From NCBI RefSeq assembly GCF_900167915.1, contig NZ_FUYM01000018.1, positions 1-53,767 on the forward strand: a DNA stretch of 53,767 nt, read 5' to 3'. This stretch comes from Rhizorhabdus histidinilytica (GTDB lineage: Bacteria > Pseudomonadota > Alphaproteobacteria > Sphingomonadales > Sphingomonadaceae). The notes under the pieces are model-generated. The model ran no database searches. It had not been told where the DNA came from and saw nothing but the letters and a program-made list of their open reading frames with translations. This document shows positions 7,854 through 15,725 of this stretch, piece after piece. Positions within the stretch are counted from its first letter, which is position 1. Each line of letters opens with the position of its first letter. Position numbers and translations under genes: made by a program.

Positions 7854-8768
7854 TCAAATCAACACCCGCTCCACTTCGTCCAGCGTCACGTCATCGGATC
7901 GCCGGTGGTAGAGCTGCGTCGTGCGGGTGGAGCTGTGGTTCGCCATAGTCGCGGCCGTCTCCAAGGTGCCGCCGTTCTTCAAATAGGTCGTGATGCCGGT
8001 CGCGCGGAACGAGTGGTTGCCGATCGCGGTGCCGATGCCCGCCGCGGTCGCGCGGCGGCGCACCATCAAGAAAGCATTGGCTTGGGCGAGGGGGGCATCG
8101 CTTAGGCGCTTAGTGCCGCGCGCGATCGTGCGGAACAGCGGCCCCCTGGCGCGCTCGCGCAAGCCGCAGCCGTCGATATAGGCGAGCAGATATTCCTCAA
8201 GGTTGTGGTGGCACGGCATTTCGTGCCGCTTGCCGCCCTTTTCGTGCAGGCGGACCCATAGGCGGCGGTTCTGGACGAAAGCATCGTCAACGGTCATGGC
8301 GACGGCCGCGCCGATCCGCGCGAAGCTATAGACCATGAGGCCGATAAGCGCGCGGTCGCGCAAGCCGGCATGGGTGGCAACGTCTATGGTGTCGAGTATC
8401 TGGCGCGCCTCGTCGGGGGCGAGAACGGGCGTCTTGCCGCGCCGCGCGCTGTGCGCCGGCCCGCGCACCGACGCGGCGGGGTTCACCGGCACGGCCTGGC
8501 CTGTCACCAGCCAGTCGAACAGGCGGCGCACGCCGGCGAGCTGCTGCTTGACGCTGGGCGGGGCCAGCTCGCCGCCTAGCGCCTCGATCCAGTCCGCGAA
8601 GTGGAGCGGCTGCACCTGGGCGAGCGAGGCGACACCGCGCGCCTCACACCAGGCCAGGAACTCGCCCGCCGCGCGCATATAGGCGCGGCGCGTGTGGGGA
8701 TTGCGGATCGCAACGGCGAAGAACTCAAGGAATCGAAGCTGCGCGCGCTCGTCGGCCGCCGCGATCAA
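7854..8768 (-). CDS. tyrosine recombinase/integrase
   Basis: About 304 residues. There is an N-terminal SAM-like core-binding domain (NPHTRRAYMRAAGEFLAW is typical), then the catalytic domain. The catalytic residues are present: Arg in SFARIGAA, Lys in HEKGGKRHEMP, His and Arg in NHSFRATGI, His in ANHSS, and Tyr in TQLYHRR. It probably performs site-specific integration or excision. The start is doubtful. The in-frame TTG at 8768 has no ribosome site, while an ATG in another frame at 8827 encodes MNQLAPLASPASS, which resembles N-termini of relatives I know. A one- or two-base frameshift near 8780 may have disabled or altered the N-terminus. The last gene of a five-gene minus-strand series. 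Confidence 0.85.
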   Translation of the reverse strand: MIAAADERAQLRFLEFFAVAIRNPHTRRAYMRAAGEFLAWCEARGVASLAQVQPLHFADWIEALGGELAPPSVKQQLAGVRRLFDWLVTGQAVPVNPAASVRGPAHSARRGKTPVLAPDEARQILDTIDVATHAGLRDRALIGLMVYSFARIGAAVAMTVDDAFVQNRRLWVRLHEKGGKRHEMPCHHNLEEYLLAYIDGCGLRERARGPLFRTIARGTKRLSDAPLAQANAFLMVRRRATAAGIGTAIGNHSFRATGITTYLKNGGTLETAATMANHSSTRTTQLYHRRSDDVTLDEVERVLI

Positions 8769-8823
8769 CGCCGGCAGCGCCAGCGCAGCGACGATGCAGG
8801 CGAGGCCAGGGGGGCGAGCTGAT

Positions 8824-9084
8824 TCATCGCGCGCGCTCCTGGCGGGCCGCGTCGATCGCCCGCTCGATCGCGCCGCGCGCCATCGGACTGTTCGACCAGC
8901 AGCTTGCGCCCAGCATCGCCGCGATGCGCCGGCACACCTCGTCCGCGCCCTGGCACGCCAGGGCTTCCATGCTGGCGATGCCAAGCGTTTCCAGGCGCTC
9001 AAGAACCGTGGGGCCGACGCCTTTCACGGCCAGCAGCACGGCGCGGTCCTCGGCGCTGAACCGGGCAGGGGAGGGCGCGGTCAT
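8824..9084 (-). CDS. small helix-hairpin-helix protein
   Basis: An 86-residue protein with a helix-hairpin-helix motif at about residues 18-40 (V-K-G-V-G-P-T-V-L-E-R-L-E-T-L-G-I). This is a fold that binds DNA backbone without sequence preference. The second half is a short helical extension containing one Cys. It starts at ATG 9084, overlapping the stop of the upstream antitoxin-like gene by four bases, and lies directly before the recombinase. It may assist recombination, but that is inferred from position only. Confidence 0.65.
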   Translation of the reverse strand: MTAPSPARFSAEDRAVLLAVKGVGPTVLERLETLGIASMEALACQGADEVCRRIAAMLGASCWSNSPMARGAIERAIDAARQERAR

Positions 9085-9452
9085 TGCGCCGCCCTCTGCC
9101 ACCGCGCCGGTTCGGGACGCGGCTTGGCGATCCATTGCTCTATTTTGGCGCAGACTTCTTCGTGCGGAATCCCCGGCCGCGGATCATCTATCGCGGCCTG
9201 AATACGACGCCGCAGCAACTCGTCGCGTAGATCGCCGTGCGGCTCCATTTCGATGAAGTTCTGGACGGTCAGGAACACCGCCTCGGAAGGATCGGCAAAC
9301 CTGCCCCGTTCGATCTGCTCCAACAGCCAGTCGGCCTGATCTTTGGTAAGATACGCCTCGAAGCGCAAGCCCCCGGCGCGGGCCTGGTCGCGCAGCGCCG
9401 CCGCTTGGGCGCGCTCGGCCGCGTTGTCGTCCAGAAGCTCGTCGTCGGTCAT
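9081..9452 (-). CDS. ParD/RHH-like antitoxin-type protein
   Basis: A 123-residue protein. The middle part (LRFEAYLTKDQADWLLEQIERGRFADPSEAVFL is its core, residues about 28-60) resembles the ribbon-helix-helix segment of ParD-type antitoxins. The end (AIDDPRPGIPHEEVCAKI) resembles the toxin-binding tail of such proteins. No matching ParE gene is next to it; the downstream neighbour is the helix-hairpin-helix gene. It could be an orphan antitoxin or a regulator of the recombinase unit. Confidence 0.55.
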   Translation of the reverse strand: MTDDELLDDNAAERAQAAALRDQARAGGLRFEAYLTKDQADWLLEQIERGRFADPSEAVFLTVQNFIEMEPHGDLRDELLRRRIQAAIDDPRPGIPHEEVCAKIEQWIAKPRPEPARWQRAAQ

Positions 9453-9489
9453 ATCGCCTCCCATTGATGGCGGTGGATCTCCGGCACGT

Positions 9490-9858
9490 TTAAACGGCCT
9501 CGGCCGGGTCGCCACGATAGCGCACCCAAAGGTCGCCCATCGCGTCGCGGTAGCCCCAGGCATCGGCGTAGGTCGTCGACTCCTGCGCCAGATAGGCCAT
9601 GATCGTAAGCATATCCTCGGCAATAACGGCATCGACGTTGCACAAGTGGATGATCGGGAAATGCCCGCACTCGTCGCCGTTCCACCAGGCCAGGAGAAAA
9701 TCCGCGACCTTCCATGATGCGCCGGTCTCGGCCGCGCGCGTCGGCGGCATGGCGATGGCGAGCAAGCGGCCGATCGCCGCGCCGGCCTCATCGAAGCTGA
9801 CGTGCAGAATGACTGGGCGGCGCTGCGGGGGTGTCGTGGCCGAAGTGCCGGGGATCAT
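9490..9858 (-). CDS. DUF7673-like conserved protein
   Basis: A 122-residue soluble protein. The pattern V-A-D-F-L-L-A-W-W-N, then a segment naming D/N-V-D-A-V-I-A-E-D-M, then Y-A-D-A-W-G-Y-R-D matches my memory of the DUF7673 family, which is frequent on proteobacterial plasmids and of unknown function. It overlaps the preceding 60-residue gene by four bases. The family assignment rests on remembered motifs only. Confidence 0.55.
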   Translation of the reverse strand: MIPGTSATTPPQRRPVILHVSFDEAGAAIGRLLAIAMPPTRAAETGASWKVADFLLAWWNGDECGHFPIIHLCNVDAVIAEDMLTIMAYLAQESTTYADAWGYRDAMGDLWVRYRGDPAEAV

Positions 9859-10037
9859 TTCGGTAACCCGTTTTCGTCGTAGAGCAATTCGGCATGGTCA
9901 ACATAGGGACGCTTCACATGCGCCGCGGCGCGGTCGGCGATAGTCAGCAGCTCGGCGCTGCGCCCACGCCGGGATGGCCTCATGCCAGCCATGAACGCTT
10001 CGTCCATCGGCGGATTGTCGGGTAGTTCATCGGTCAT
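9855..10037 (-). CDS. hypothetical protein, 60 aa
   Basis: A small acidic-to-neutral protein beginning MTDELPDNPP. It has a GGAGG ribosome site correctly placed before the ATG at 10037. It overlaps the DUF7673-like gene (stop/start ATGA) and lies 31 bases after the YafQ toxin stop. Nothing in it identifies a function. Confidence 0.55.
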   Translation of the reverse strand: MTDELPDNPPMDEAFMAGMRPSRRGRSAELLTIADRAAAHVKRPYVDHAELLYDENGLPK

Positions 10038-10068
10038 AGGGCCTCCATATCGGCGGCAAGCCATCTGC

Positions 10069-10350
10069 CTACAGATCGAGCTGCGAATGGGAGCCGAGAC
10101 GGGCGAGGATCAGCCGGTCATCGTCAATGAGCCGGTAGATCAACACCAGGTCGGGCTTTACATGGCAGTCCCGATAGTCCTTCCAGTTGCCGGTCAAGGC
10201 ATGATCCCGGTGCCGCGCTTCCAGCGGCGCATCCGTAGCCAGCGCCTCGATAATCCGCCGCAAATCGGTATCCAGCACATTGCGGCGCGGCCCTTTCGCC
10301 TCGCGCTTGAAGTCCCGGCGAAACGCCGTGGTGCGCTCAATCGTCCGCAT
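10069..10350 (-). CDS. YafQ/RelE-family mRNA-interferase toxin
   Basis: 93 residues, the usual length. It has the RelE-superfamily layout: R-T-x-x-F-R-R-D-F-K-R early, the H-x-L-x-G-N-W-K-D-Y-R-D-C-H block in the middle, then P-D-L-V-L-I-Y-R and the end L-x-L-A-R-L-G-S-H-S-x-L. The C-terminal His of YafQ toxins is present. It would cleave mRNA at the ribosome when free of its antitoxin. The ATG at 10350 lies inside the antitoxin gene (14-base overlap), which is usual for such pairs. Confidence 0.85.
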   Translation of the reverse strand: MRTIERTTAFRRDFKREAKGPRRNVLDTDLRRIIEALATDAPLEARHRDHALTGNWKDYRDCHVKPDLVLIYRLIDDDRLILARLGSHSQLDL

Positions 10351-10600
10351 GAAGATCGGCGAACAGCGCATCCACGGACGCAAACCGCTCGAGGCCGCCG
10401 CGCTCGACCTCGGCGAAGGCGGCCAGCGTTTCCGCGTTGGGCTGGAACAGCGCCGCCGGAATCTCCTTGTCCTGCGCGATCCGGGTCATCAACACGCGCA
10501 CCACGTCGCTGACCGTCAGGCCCGAAGCCCGAATAACCTGACTGGCCGCATCCTGAATGTCGCCAGGAACGCGAGCCTGCACCATACGGCTTGCCGCCAT
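10337..10600 (-). CDS. RelB/DinJ-family antitoxin
   Basis: 87 residues. The N-terminal ribbon-helix-helix (VQARVPGDIQDAASQVIRASGLTVSDVVRVLMTRIA) is diagnostic of RelB/DinJ antitoxins. The rest is the flexible toxin-binding tail ending in SVDALFADL. The ATG at 10600 has an AGGAG site eight bases upstream; an earlier ATG at 10615 has none. Together with the overlapping YafQ-like gene it forms a complete type II module, probably self-repressed through the dyad at 10624-10642. Confidence 0.85.
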   Translation of the reverse strand: MAASRMVQARVPGDIQDAASQVIRASGLTVSDVVRVLMTRIAQDKEIPAALFQPNAETLAAFAEVERGGLERFASVDALFADLHADD

Positions 10601-10623
10601 GATAAACTCCTGCATCTGAAATC

Positions 10624-10642
10624 TGTATTTCAGTGTAATACA
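10624..10642 (-). promoter_or_regulatory. operator-like dyad of the RelB/YafQ module
   Basis: TGTATT at 10624-10629 and AATACA at 10637-10642 form an inverted repeat with a seven-base centre, 24 bases upstream of the antitoxin ATG. RelB/DinJ antitoxins bind such short AT-rich dyads over their own promoter. The match to a binding site is inferred. Confidence 0.55.
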
Positions 10643-10703
10643 CTTTGGGTGAAATTGCTAGAGGTGAATCCGGTTGCTGCATCGCACCCTGACATTGAGA
10701 GGC

Positions 10704-10955
10704 GTCCTCGCCGGCTTCGAGCTTCGCCAACCAGGCATCGGCTTCCTCAAGCGTCAGATGCAGGCCCGTCTGCTGATATTCGTCCCACACCCGTATGGCG
10801 TCCTGGCGGAATGCCTCGCGCTTTTCCTCACGTTCGACATACTGTGCGATGGCTTCGCGCATGATCCAATGCGAGCTGCGTCGACGCACTTCGGCCAGGT
10901 GCTGGACGCGCCCCTTAAGGGCGTCATCGAGTATGATTGATGTTGGCGCCACCAT
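10704..10955 (-). pseudogene. orphan RHH (CopG-type) antitoxin, 3' end lost
   Basis: The first 84 codons encode a recognisable antitoxin: an N-terminal ribbon-helix-helix (SIILDDALKGRVQHLAEV, SSHWIMREAIAQYVE), then a helical tail ending W-L-A-K-L-E-A-G-E-D-A. After that, near 10704, the frame runs into unrelated sequence and on through the RelB gene region without a stop until 10194. The expected RelE/ParE partner is missing. The RelB/YafQ module appears to have replaced the 3' part. A functional DNA-binding head might still be made. Confidence 0.65.
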
Positions 10956-11239
10956 AGCGCGACCTCCGTAGCACCAGGCATACCTTGCGCTAAGCTACCT
11001 TATCTGGGCTGCGCCGACCAATTCTAGCGTCGACCGCGACGGCGAGTTCGATGTGTCCGCGTCAGTCTGGCTATGTCCGCTGTCAGGCTTCGTCAGGATG
11101 TTAGGGCCGGGGATTTCGGATGCTTTTCGGACCACATTCCCAGAAGGCGAGCACGTTTGCGGAATTCGTGCCCACCGAGGGTGATAGCTTTGCGCCACTC
11201 TCCGCGCCCCTTCCCTAAGCTGCCGACGCCCGCCAACCC

Positions 11240-11791
11240 TCAAGGTGCAGCTCGCAAGGGCAGAGGCGTTCTGCGCCAGATCACATAGCCGAATATTTCG
11301 CGCCGGTGGGCGCGCAGCTTGGGCCAAGGCCATCTCGTCTCGTGCCACCAGGCAATTCCGTGGCGATGGTCGTGCGCCTCGAGCCAGTCGCGGATCGCGG
11401 CGGGCGGCTCCGGCAGCTCCTGACCAGATTTCTCTTCGATGCGGTAGGACAGGAAAAAGGCGAGCCAGATGGCTATGGCCGCAACAGGAGCCGCGGTCCA
11501 AAGCGGAACCTCTAGGATGAAGCCCAAATAGGGCGCGAGCGCGGTCGGCTCGAGCCATAGCATCCCATGAAACACGGCGATCGTTTCAGCGATCAGCATG
11601 AGCAGCATGCCGAGGTGCCGCACGAGCTGTCCGTGGTTGCCGGGCCGGCATCGGGCACGCTGATAGGCGATGATGGTGGCATCGATCTGGCGGGCGCCGT
11701 CGCCAGGATCGTCGGGATTGAGGTGAGCGGCGAGCGCCGCATAATCGGCGGACCGGTCCTGCACAGCGTTATCCTCCAGACAGAATGCCAT
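11240..11791 (-). CDS. membrane protein of unknown function, 183 aa
   Basis: Two to three transmembrane segments lie at about residues 58-76 and 85-120 (LGMLLMLIAETIAVFHGMLW, then LEVPLWTAAPVAAIAIWLAFFL). The N-terminal domain is acidic and soluble. The C-terminal domain is rich in Trp, His and Arg. Not recognised. It lies 73 bases downstream of the DUF1173-like gene and could be co-transcribed with it. Sequence 10956-11239 after its stop holds nothing recognisable. Confidence 0.55.
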   Translation of the reverse strand: MAFCLEDNAVQDRSADYAALAAHLNPDDPGDGARQIDATIIAYQRARCRPGNHGQLVRHLGMLLMLIAETIAVFHGMLWLEPTALAPYLGFILEVPLWTAAPVAAIAIWLAFFLSYRIEEKSGQELPEPPAAIRDWLEAHDHRHGIAWWHETRWPWPKLRAHRREIFGYVIWRRTPLPLRAAP

Positions 11792-11864
11792 GAACGGGCG
11801 ATGAGAAAGCGGCAGGCGCCATCGGTCCGAGGCCGCTCTCTCGAAACGGAACGAGAGGGGCCGG

Positions 11865-13160
11865 TCACAAGCCGAACGCCTTCCGCACGAGCGGCGCGAT
11901 CCGCGCCTCTTCCACGTCGTCCGGAGAGACGCACAGAACCGGGGCGATCTGCTGCATGCGGGGGTGGGTCACGGCTTTCGCGGCGAGATAGGTTTCATCG
12001 GTGGATCCCATTGCCTCGACGATGATCTCCCGCGTTTCGCCGGTGCTGCGCGAGCGCGCTTCCAACAGAAAATCCGGGCGGCATGATCCGATTGGCGTGA
12101 GCGTGTCGAACACGGGCTTTTCGAGGAGAAGGTCGAGCCCTGCGCGATCGAAGGACCAGCGCAGCCGCAGCAGGTCACGCAGCACCGCGCGCTCGAACTC
12201 GGAATCGACAGGGATGAAGCGCTTTCCCGAGTAGATCGGCTGGGCATAGCCGCGAAGCGGCGCATAGCCATGCGCTTCGGGATATTGGCCCGCCACGACG
12301 ATCGTCAGATAGGGGCCCTTGATCGTGTTCCCGCGGATCGAGGGGGACTGGACGCGGTTCGCCAGCACGACAGGATCGCTCCCGGCGACATGGATCGTCG
12401 AACCTTCGAACTTCTGCGTGAAGAGCGCGAGGAAGCCCTGGGGCGCATGCCCGGGCGGCCAGACTCGGGAGAGCTCGCGCAAGCGGGCATAGATGCGCTT
12501 GCTGTGGAGCGCCTGTGCATGCGTCCAGAGGGCACGGCCGAGCTCGATGCCCGGTGCGATTTCGACGCGCTGCGCCGCGATGGCCAGCGTCTTGAACTCG
12601 TCGCTGATCGAATGTTCCGGGTTCTCGTCGGAGAGGCAGAGCGTACGATTGAGACCGGAGAGGTTGATAAGACGCCAGAGCAATCGGGCGAGCCTTGGCA
12701 CCGAGGCCTGGCGCGTTCTGTCGTCGCTGCTTTCCTCTTCGGGACGCTGCGCCAGCTTCTCGGGCGCCGGGCGCAGCACCTCGAAATAGCCGGTCGGCGG
12801 ATCGGCCGGGCTCTCCTGCGTTCGCACTTCGCTCAGCCGGTTGGTGGCCTGATCGCGGAAGAACGGGCAGTCCGCCCTGTGTTCGGGACGGTTAACGCTG
12901 GTGAGACGGCGCAGATAGTAGGTTTCTGCTTCCGACAGGAACGCCGGCGTCAGGATCGGGGGCGGAGCGTCGGCCGACAAACAGTCGCAGGCGATCCACC
13001 TCTCGCCGATGCGCGCCTGCTGGACAAGCATGATCCCCGCTTCCTCGTCGGCGCGCGAACCCTGTCCGACATACCAGCGGACGAGAGCCTCTCGGACGGG
13101 CGCGGGAAGCGCAATTCTCCCTGCGCGGGTCCCGTCCGTATTGCGCGGGATCAGCCACAT
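11865..13160 (-). CDS. DUF1173-like protein: Cys-rich N-terminus and PD-(D/E)xK-like C-terminus
   Basis: 431 residues. The N-terminal part has a possible metal site: C-D-C near residue 58, then H-x-x-D-C-P-F-F near 98. The C-terminal half contains S-C-R-P-D-F-L-L-E and, after a short loop, R-E-I-I-V-E-A-M-G. This is the layout of a PD-(D/E)xK nuclease fold with the lysine position altered. Overall it resembles what I know as DUF1173, a family of unknown function found with conjugative elements. The start (ATG 13160) has a GGAGG site nine bases upstream. A shorter paralogue lacking the Cys-rich part lies at 40844-41764. Confidence 0.65.
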   Translation of the reverse strand: MWLIPRNTDGTRAGRIALPAPVREALVRWYVGQGSRADEEAGIMLVQQARIGERWIACDCLSADAPPPILTPAFLSEAETYYLRRLTSVNRPEHRADCPFFRDQATNRLSEVRTQESPADPPTGYFEVLRPAPEKLAQRPEEESSDDRTRQASVPRLARLLWRLINLSGLNRTLCLSDENPEHSISDEFKTLAIAAQRVEIAPGIELGRALWTHAQALHSKRIYARLRELSRVWPPGHAPQGFLALFTQKFEGSTIHVAGSDPVVLANRVQSPSIRGNTIKGPYLTIVVAGQYPEAHGYAPLRGYAQPIYSGKRFIPVDSEFERAVLRDLLRLRWSFDRAGLDLLLEKPVFDTLTPIGSCRPDFLLEARSRSTGETREIIVEAMGSTDETYLAAKAVTHPRMQQIAPVLCVSPDDVEEARIAPLVRKAFGL

Positions 13161-13270
13161 CGGCGCCTCCTGATCTTGATTTTTGAGGCTGACACTGCTC
13201 GGGCACGCGGATTGACAACCCGGCGGCCGCTGATCTTCCCTTGGCCTGTTTCGGTAGCAGGGAGGGTGCA

Positions 13271-14224
13271 ATGAGGGCGTTGGGGATCGGTTTCGGCATT
13301 GTGGCGCTGGTCGTGTCGGGGGGCGCGGCAGCCCAGGGGAAAGAGGCCAAGCCCGCGCGCAGAGTGCAGCTCATCACGATGACCGCGCCCGGGCCGGAGA
13401 GCCGGCCGGATGCAGCCGCCGAACCCCCGAGCGTGCCCAACCCGGTGTCGACCGGTGCCCGTCCGCCGGACTTTCGGGTGCATGACCTCAGCCGCCGGTG
13501 GGTGGAATTCCAGATGGCGAACAGCTTCACGAACAGCGGCGTTGCGCTCGAGCAGGCAGCAAGCGGAAGCGCCGGGAGTGAAGGCTCGGCCGCCTCCGCC
13601 GAATGGTTGCCGCCGGCGCCTGCCATCCCCGTTCCTGCGTGGATGCGCGGCGGCGCGAGCTTCGATTTCGCGGCCAATCGCTTCGAGCCAGGCTGCGGCG
13701 TCCTTCCCTATCGGCCGACAGGATTCTTGAGGGCGGACGCTGAGAGCAGGCGCGCCAGCTATTATCAGCTGATGAGCGGGATCGCGTGCGAATACGGCAT
13801 TCCGGTCGGGTTGTTCGATGCGATGATCATTCGCGAAAGCCGCTATCGCACCGATGCGCTGTCGCCCAAGAACGCCTTCGGCCTGACCCAGCTGATGCCC
13901 GGGACGGCTGCCTCGCTGGGAGTGAACCGCTATAGCGTCGAGGATAATCTGCGCGGCGGAGCGAGATATCTTCGCCAGCAACTCGACAGGTTCGGCCATT
14001 ATCATCTGGCGCTTGCCGCATACAATGCCGGGCCTGGCCGCGTCCGTGGCGGGCTCGTGCCGCGCATCGCCGAGACGCAGGCCTATGTCGACAATGTCCT
14101 CATGAACTGGGCGCGCTTGAGCGGCGTCTACCGGCAAGCAACCGTGCTGCCGCGCCAGACCGCAAGCGTCTTCCCGCCTCGGTCGGTGCCGCCCGCGCGC
14201 GTCGCGAGCGTCTCGCTCTTCTAG
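13271..14224 (+). CDS. lytic transglycosylase (SLT domain), conjugation-type
   Basis: 317 residues with an N-terminal signal peptide ending at about residue 22 (GGAAAQ). A Pro/Ala-rich periplasmic stretch follows. The C-terminal SLT domain has the catalytic Glu at residue 189 in I-I-R-E-S-R-Y-R, then A-F-G-L-T-Q-L-M-P-G-T-A and A-Y-N-A-G-P-G-R-V. It would cut the glycan chain of peptidoglycan locally, as the orf169/VirB1 proteins do to let a secretion channel pass. It has a GGGAGGG ribosome site and is divergent from the DUF1173-like gene. It lies close to the tra operon, which supports a role in channel assembly. Confidence 0.9.
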   Translation: MRALGIGFGIVALVVSGGAAAQGKEAKPARRVQLITMTAPGPESRPDAAAEPPSVPNPVSTGARPPDFRVHDLSRRWVEFQMANSFTNSGVALEQAASGSAGSEGSAASAEWLPPAPAIPVPAWMRGGASFDFAANRFEPGCGVLPYRPTGFLRADAESRRASYYQLMSGIACEYGIPVGLFDAMIIRESRYRTDALSPKNAFGLTQLMPGTAASLGVNRYSVEDNLRGGARYLRQQLDRFGHYHLALAAYNAGPGRVRGGLVPRIAETQAYVDNVLMNWARLSGVYRQATVLPRQTASVFPPRSVPPARVASVSLF

Positions 14225-14264
14225 GAGCGCGGCGGGGAAGGGCCCGGCGCCGAATCCGGTCGGG

Positions 14265-14759
14265 CTAGATCCGGAAGTCATCGCTCTCGGCCAGGCGTGC
14301 ACGGCGGGCCAGCTTGGCGCTCACCTCGTCCAGCAGTTTCCGGACGACGGCTCGCCTGACCGGCACCGCCCATTCCGGGCGGACTTCCGAGCCATCGATG
14401 CCTTCGAGTTCTTCGAGCAGAACGATCAGGCCTTCCGGCATGTCGACGAATGCGTCGCAGATCATTGTGAAGAGCACGTCATGGCGCTCGATCAGGGGCT
14501 GCGGGATCGTCCCGCTTGCCTTGATGCGCACATAGGCCGCGACGATGTCGGTTCCGAGCGCGTGCAGGATGATCTGAAGCTCGTCCACAGTCATGGGCGA
14601 CCGCTTCGTGGGGTCGCTGTGCAGCAGCAGTCCCAGGCGCGTCTTGCTGATGCCGGTGAGGGCGGCGAGCTTGCGTTGCGGGATGTCCTTTCGGTCCATC
14701 ATGCACCGAATGAGCGGTACGAAATCGCGCAGGATCGTTTCGTCATCCGGCTCGAGCAC
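14265..14759 (-). CDS. XRE-type helix-turn-helix regulator
   Basis: 164 residues. An N-terminal Cro/C1-like HTH spans residues about 15-60 (DIPQRKLAALTGISKTRLGLLL, then DELQIILHALG). The remainder is a helical domain with no recognised signature. It is convergent with the transglycosylase gene and about 1 kb before traA, so it is one of two candidates for the regulator of the transfer operon. That role is inferred from position. Confidence 0.7.
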   Translation of the reverse strand: MLEPDDETILRDFVPLIRCMMDRKDIPQRKLAALTGISKTRLGLLLHSDPTKRSPMTVDELQIILHALGTDIVAAYVRIKASGTIPQPLIERHDVLFTMICDAFVDMPEGLIVLLEELEGIDGSEVRPEWAVPVRRAVVRKLLDEVSAKLARRARLAESDDFRI

Positions 14760-14926
14760 GAACTATGATCCAGCTGTGGCGCGAGACGACATTAGCCCCC
14801 GAACCTCCCCGTTAGGGGACAAGGCAAACACGGTGAATCCCGCTTTGCAAGCGTCGTTGGAGCCAGAGTGAGCGCAATATTCCAGCGCAGATACCGCGAT
14901 ATAGCTCGCGAAGATCGGGCGATTTC

Positions 14927-15376
14927 CTAGTTTAGCCGCGTGCTCGTGCGCCCCGGTTCGCCCCCGTCAAGGCGCTGCTCAAGCGACAACCGGTCCAGTA
15001 TCTGCGAGGTCTTGAGCTCGACGACATAGTCGAACAGCAGCGCCGAAAGCGCGTCGCCGATCGTCAGTGTGGTGTCGAGGCGGCGGCCGAGAGCCTGCCG
15101 CATTTCCTCAAGCGCCTGGGCATTCGCATCAGAGAGCGGAAGCCGGATTTTCACGTCGCCATGGGTCGGAATCGCCGCGAAATGCTCGCGCATCGTGCGC
15201 ACTTCATGCCTGCCCGCGGCACCCGGTTCGGCGAGCCGCGCCGCGACCAGCGATACGAGCGTCTGATGCTCGTTCGTCTCATTGGAGAATAGGCGCAGGC
15301 ACTCGGTGGTCAGCCGAAAGAGATATCCGGAGACATCGAGCACAAAGCCTTCGTGTTCGGCGGCCGTCGTCCCCAC
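14927..15376 (-). CDS. hypothetical protein divergent from traA, possible DNA-binding
   Basis: 149 residues from a GTG at 15376. The centre and C-terminal half contain V-K-I-R-L-P-L-S-D-A-N followed by two amphipathic helices. That has the feel of a ribbon-helix-helix or similar small DNA-binding fold, but no family could be assigned. It is transcribed away from traA, across the block of 22-bp palindromic repeats. Divergent position makes it a candidate for a protein that binds those repeats. Confidence 0.55.
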   Translation of the reverse strand: MGTTAAEHEGFVLDVSGYLFRLTTECLRLFSNETNEHQTLVSLVAARLAEPGAAGRHEVRTMREHFAAIPTHGDVKIRLPLSDANAQALEEMRQALGRRLDTTLTIGDALSALLFDYVVELKTSQILDRLSLEQRLDGGEPGRTSTRLN

Positions 15377-15506
15377 GTCGAGATGAATCCTTCTTCCTGA
15401 AAGGCAGCATGGCGCTGACTACTGCGACGGAGCCTGGAGTCTCGATGGTTAATATCTGCTGAGTCGTAGCCCCGAGTCTACCGGGACGCCACCAGCGCCG
15501 CAATTT

Positions 15507-15611
15507 CCGGGGCAAGTTGTCCCGCATTCCGGGCCAGTCTGCCCCGTAATCCGGGGCGCCATGCCCCGAATGAGCGGGCAGGCCGCCCGGCGTTCGGGGG
15601 CAGGGCCTCGA
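15507..15611. repeat. 22-bp phased palindromic repeats upstream of traA
   Basis: Four copies of an imperfect palindrome of the form GGGGCA-N3-TGCCCC are centred at 15516, 15538, 15560 and 15582, exactly 22 bp apart. A fifth, half-site copy is centred at 15604. The arms vary (TGTCCC, GGGCCA, GGGGCG, CGGGCA/CGCCCG) but spacing does not. This puts all sites on nearly one face of the helix, two turns apart. The block lies 115-220 bases before the traA ATG. It looks like an array of binding sites for a regulator of the transfer operon. Confidence 0.75.
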
Positions 15612-15725
15612 TCGGCGAAAGATTCTTCCCCCGTCACCCCGGCTGCCCGTGACGACCCGGCCGCGGGTTGGTCAGCTTTCCCTGGGCGCGGTTCTCGTCG
15701 CGTCTCCAATTGAAGGGAACCCAAC

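Noticed and set aside
10995..11558. 187-codon minus-strand frame overlapping the 183-aa membrane protein
   Set aside because: Low-complexity Arg/Ala-rich sequence in another frame of the membrane-protein gene.
12270..13274. 334-codon open frame opposite the DUF1173-like gene
   Set aside because: No motif or ribosome site; the minus-strand product has coherent motifs and a paralogue.
15507..15611. CRISPR array
   Set aside because: Units abut at 22 bp with no unique spacers between repeats and no cas genes nearby.
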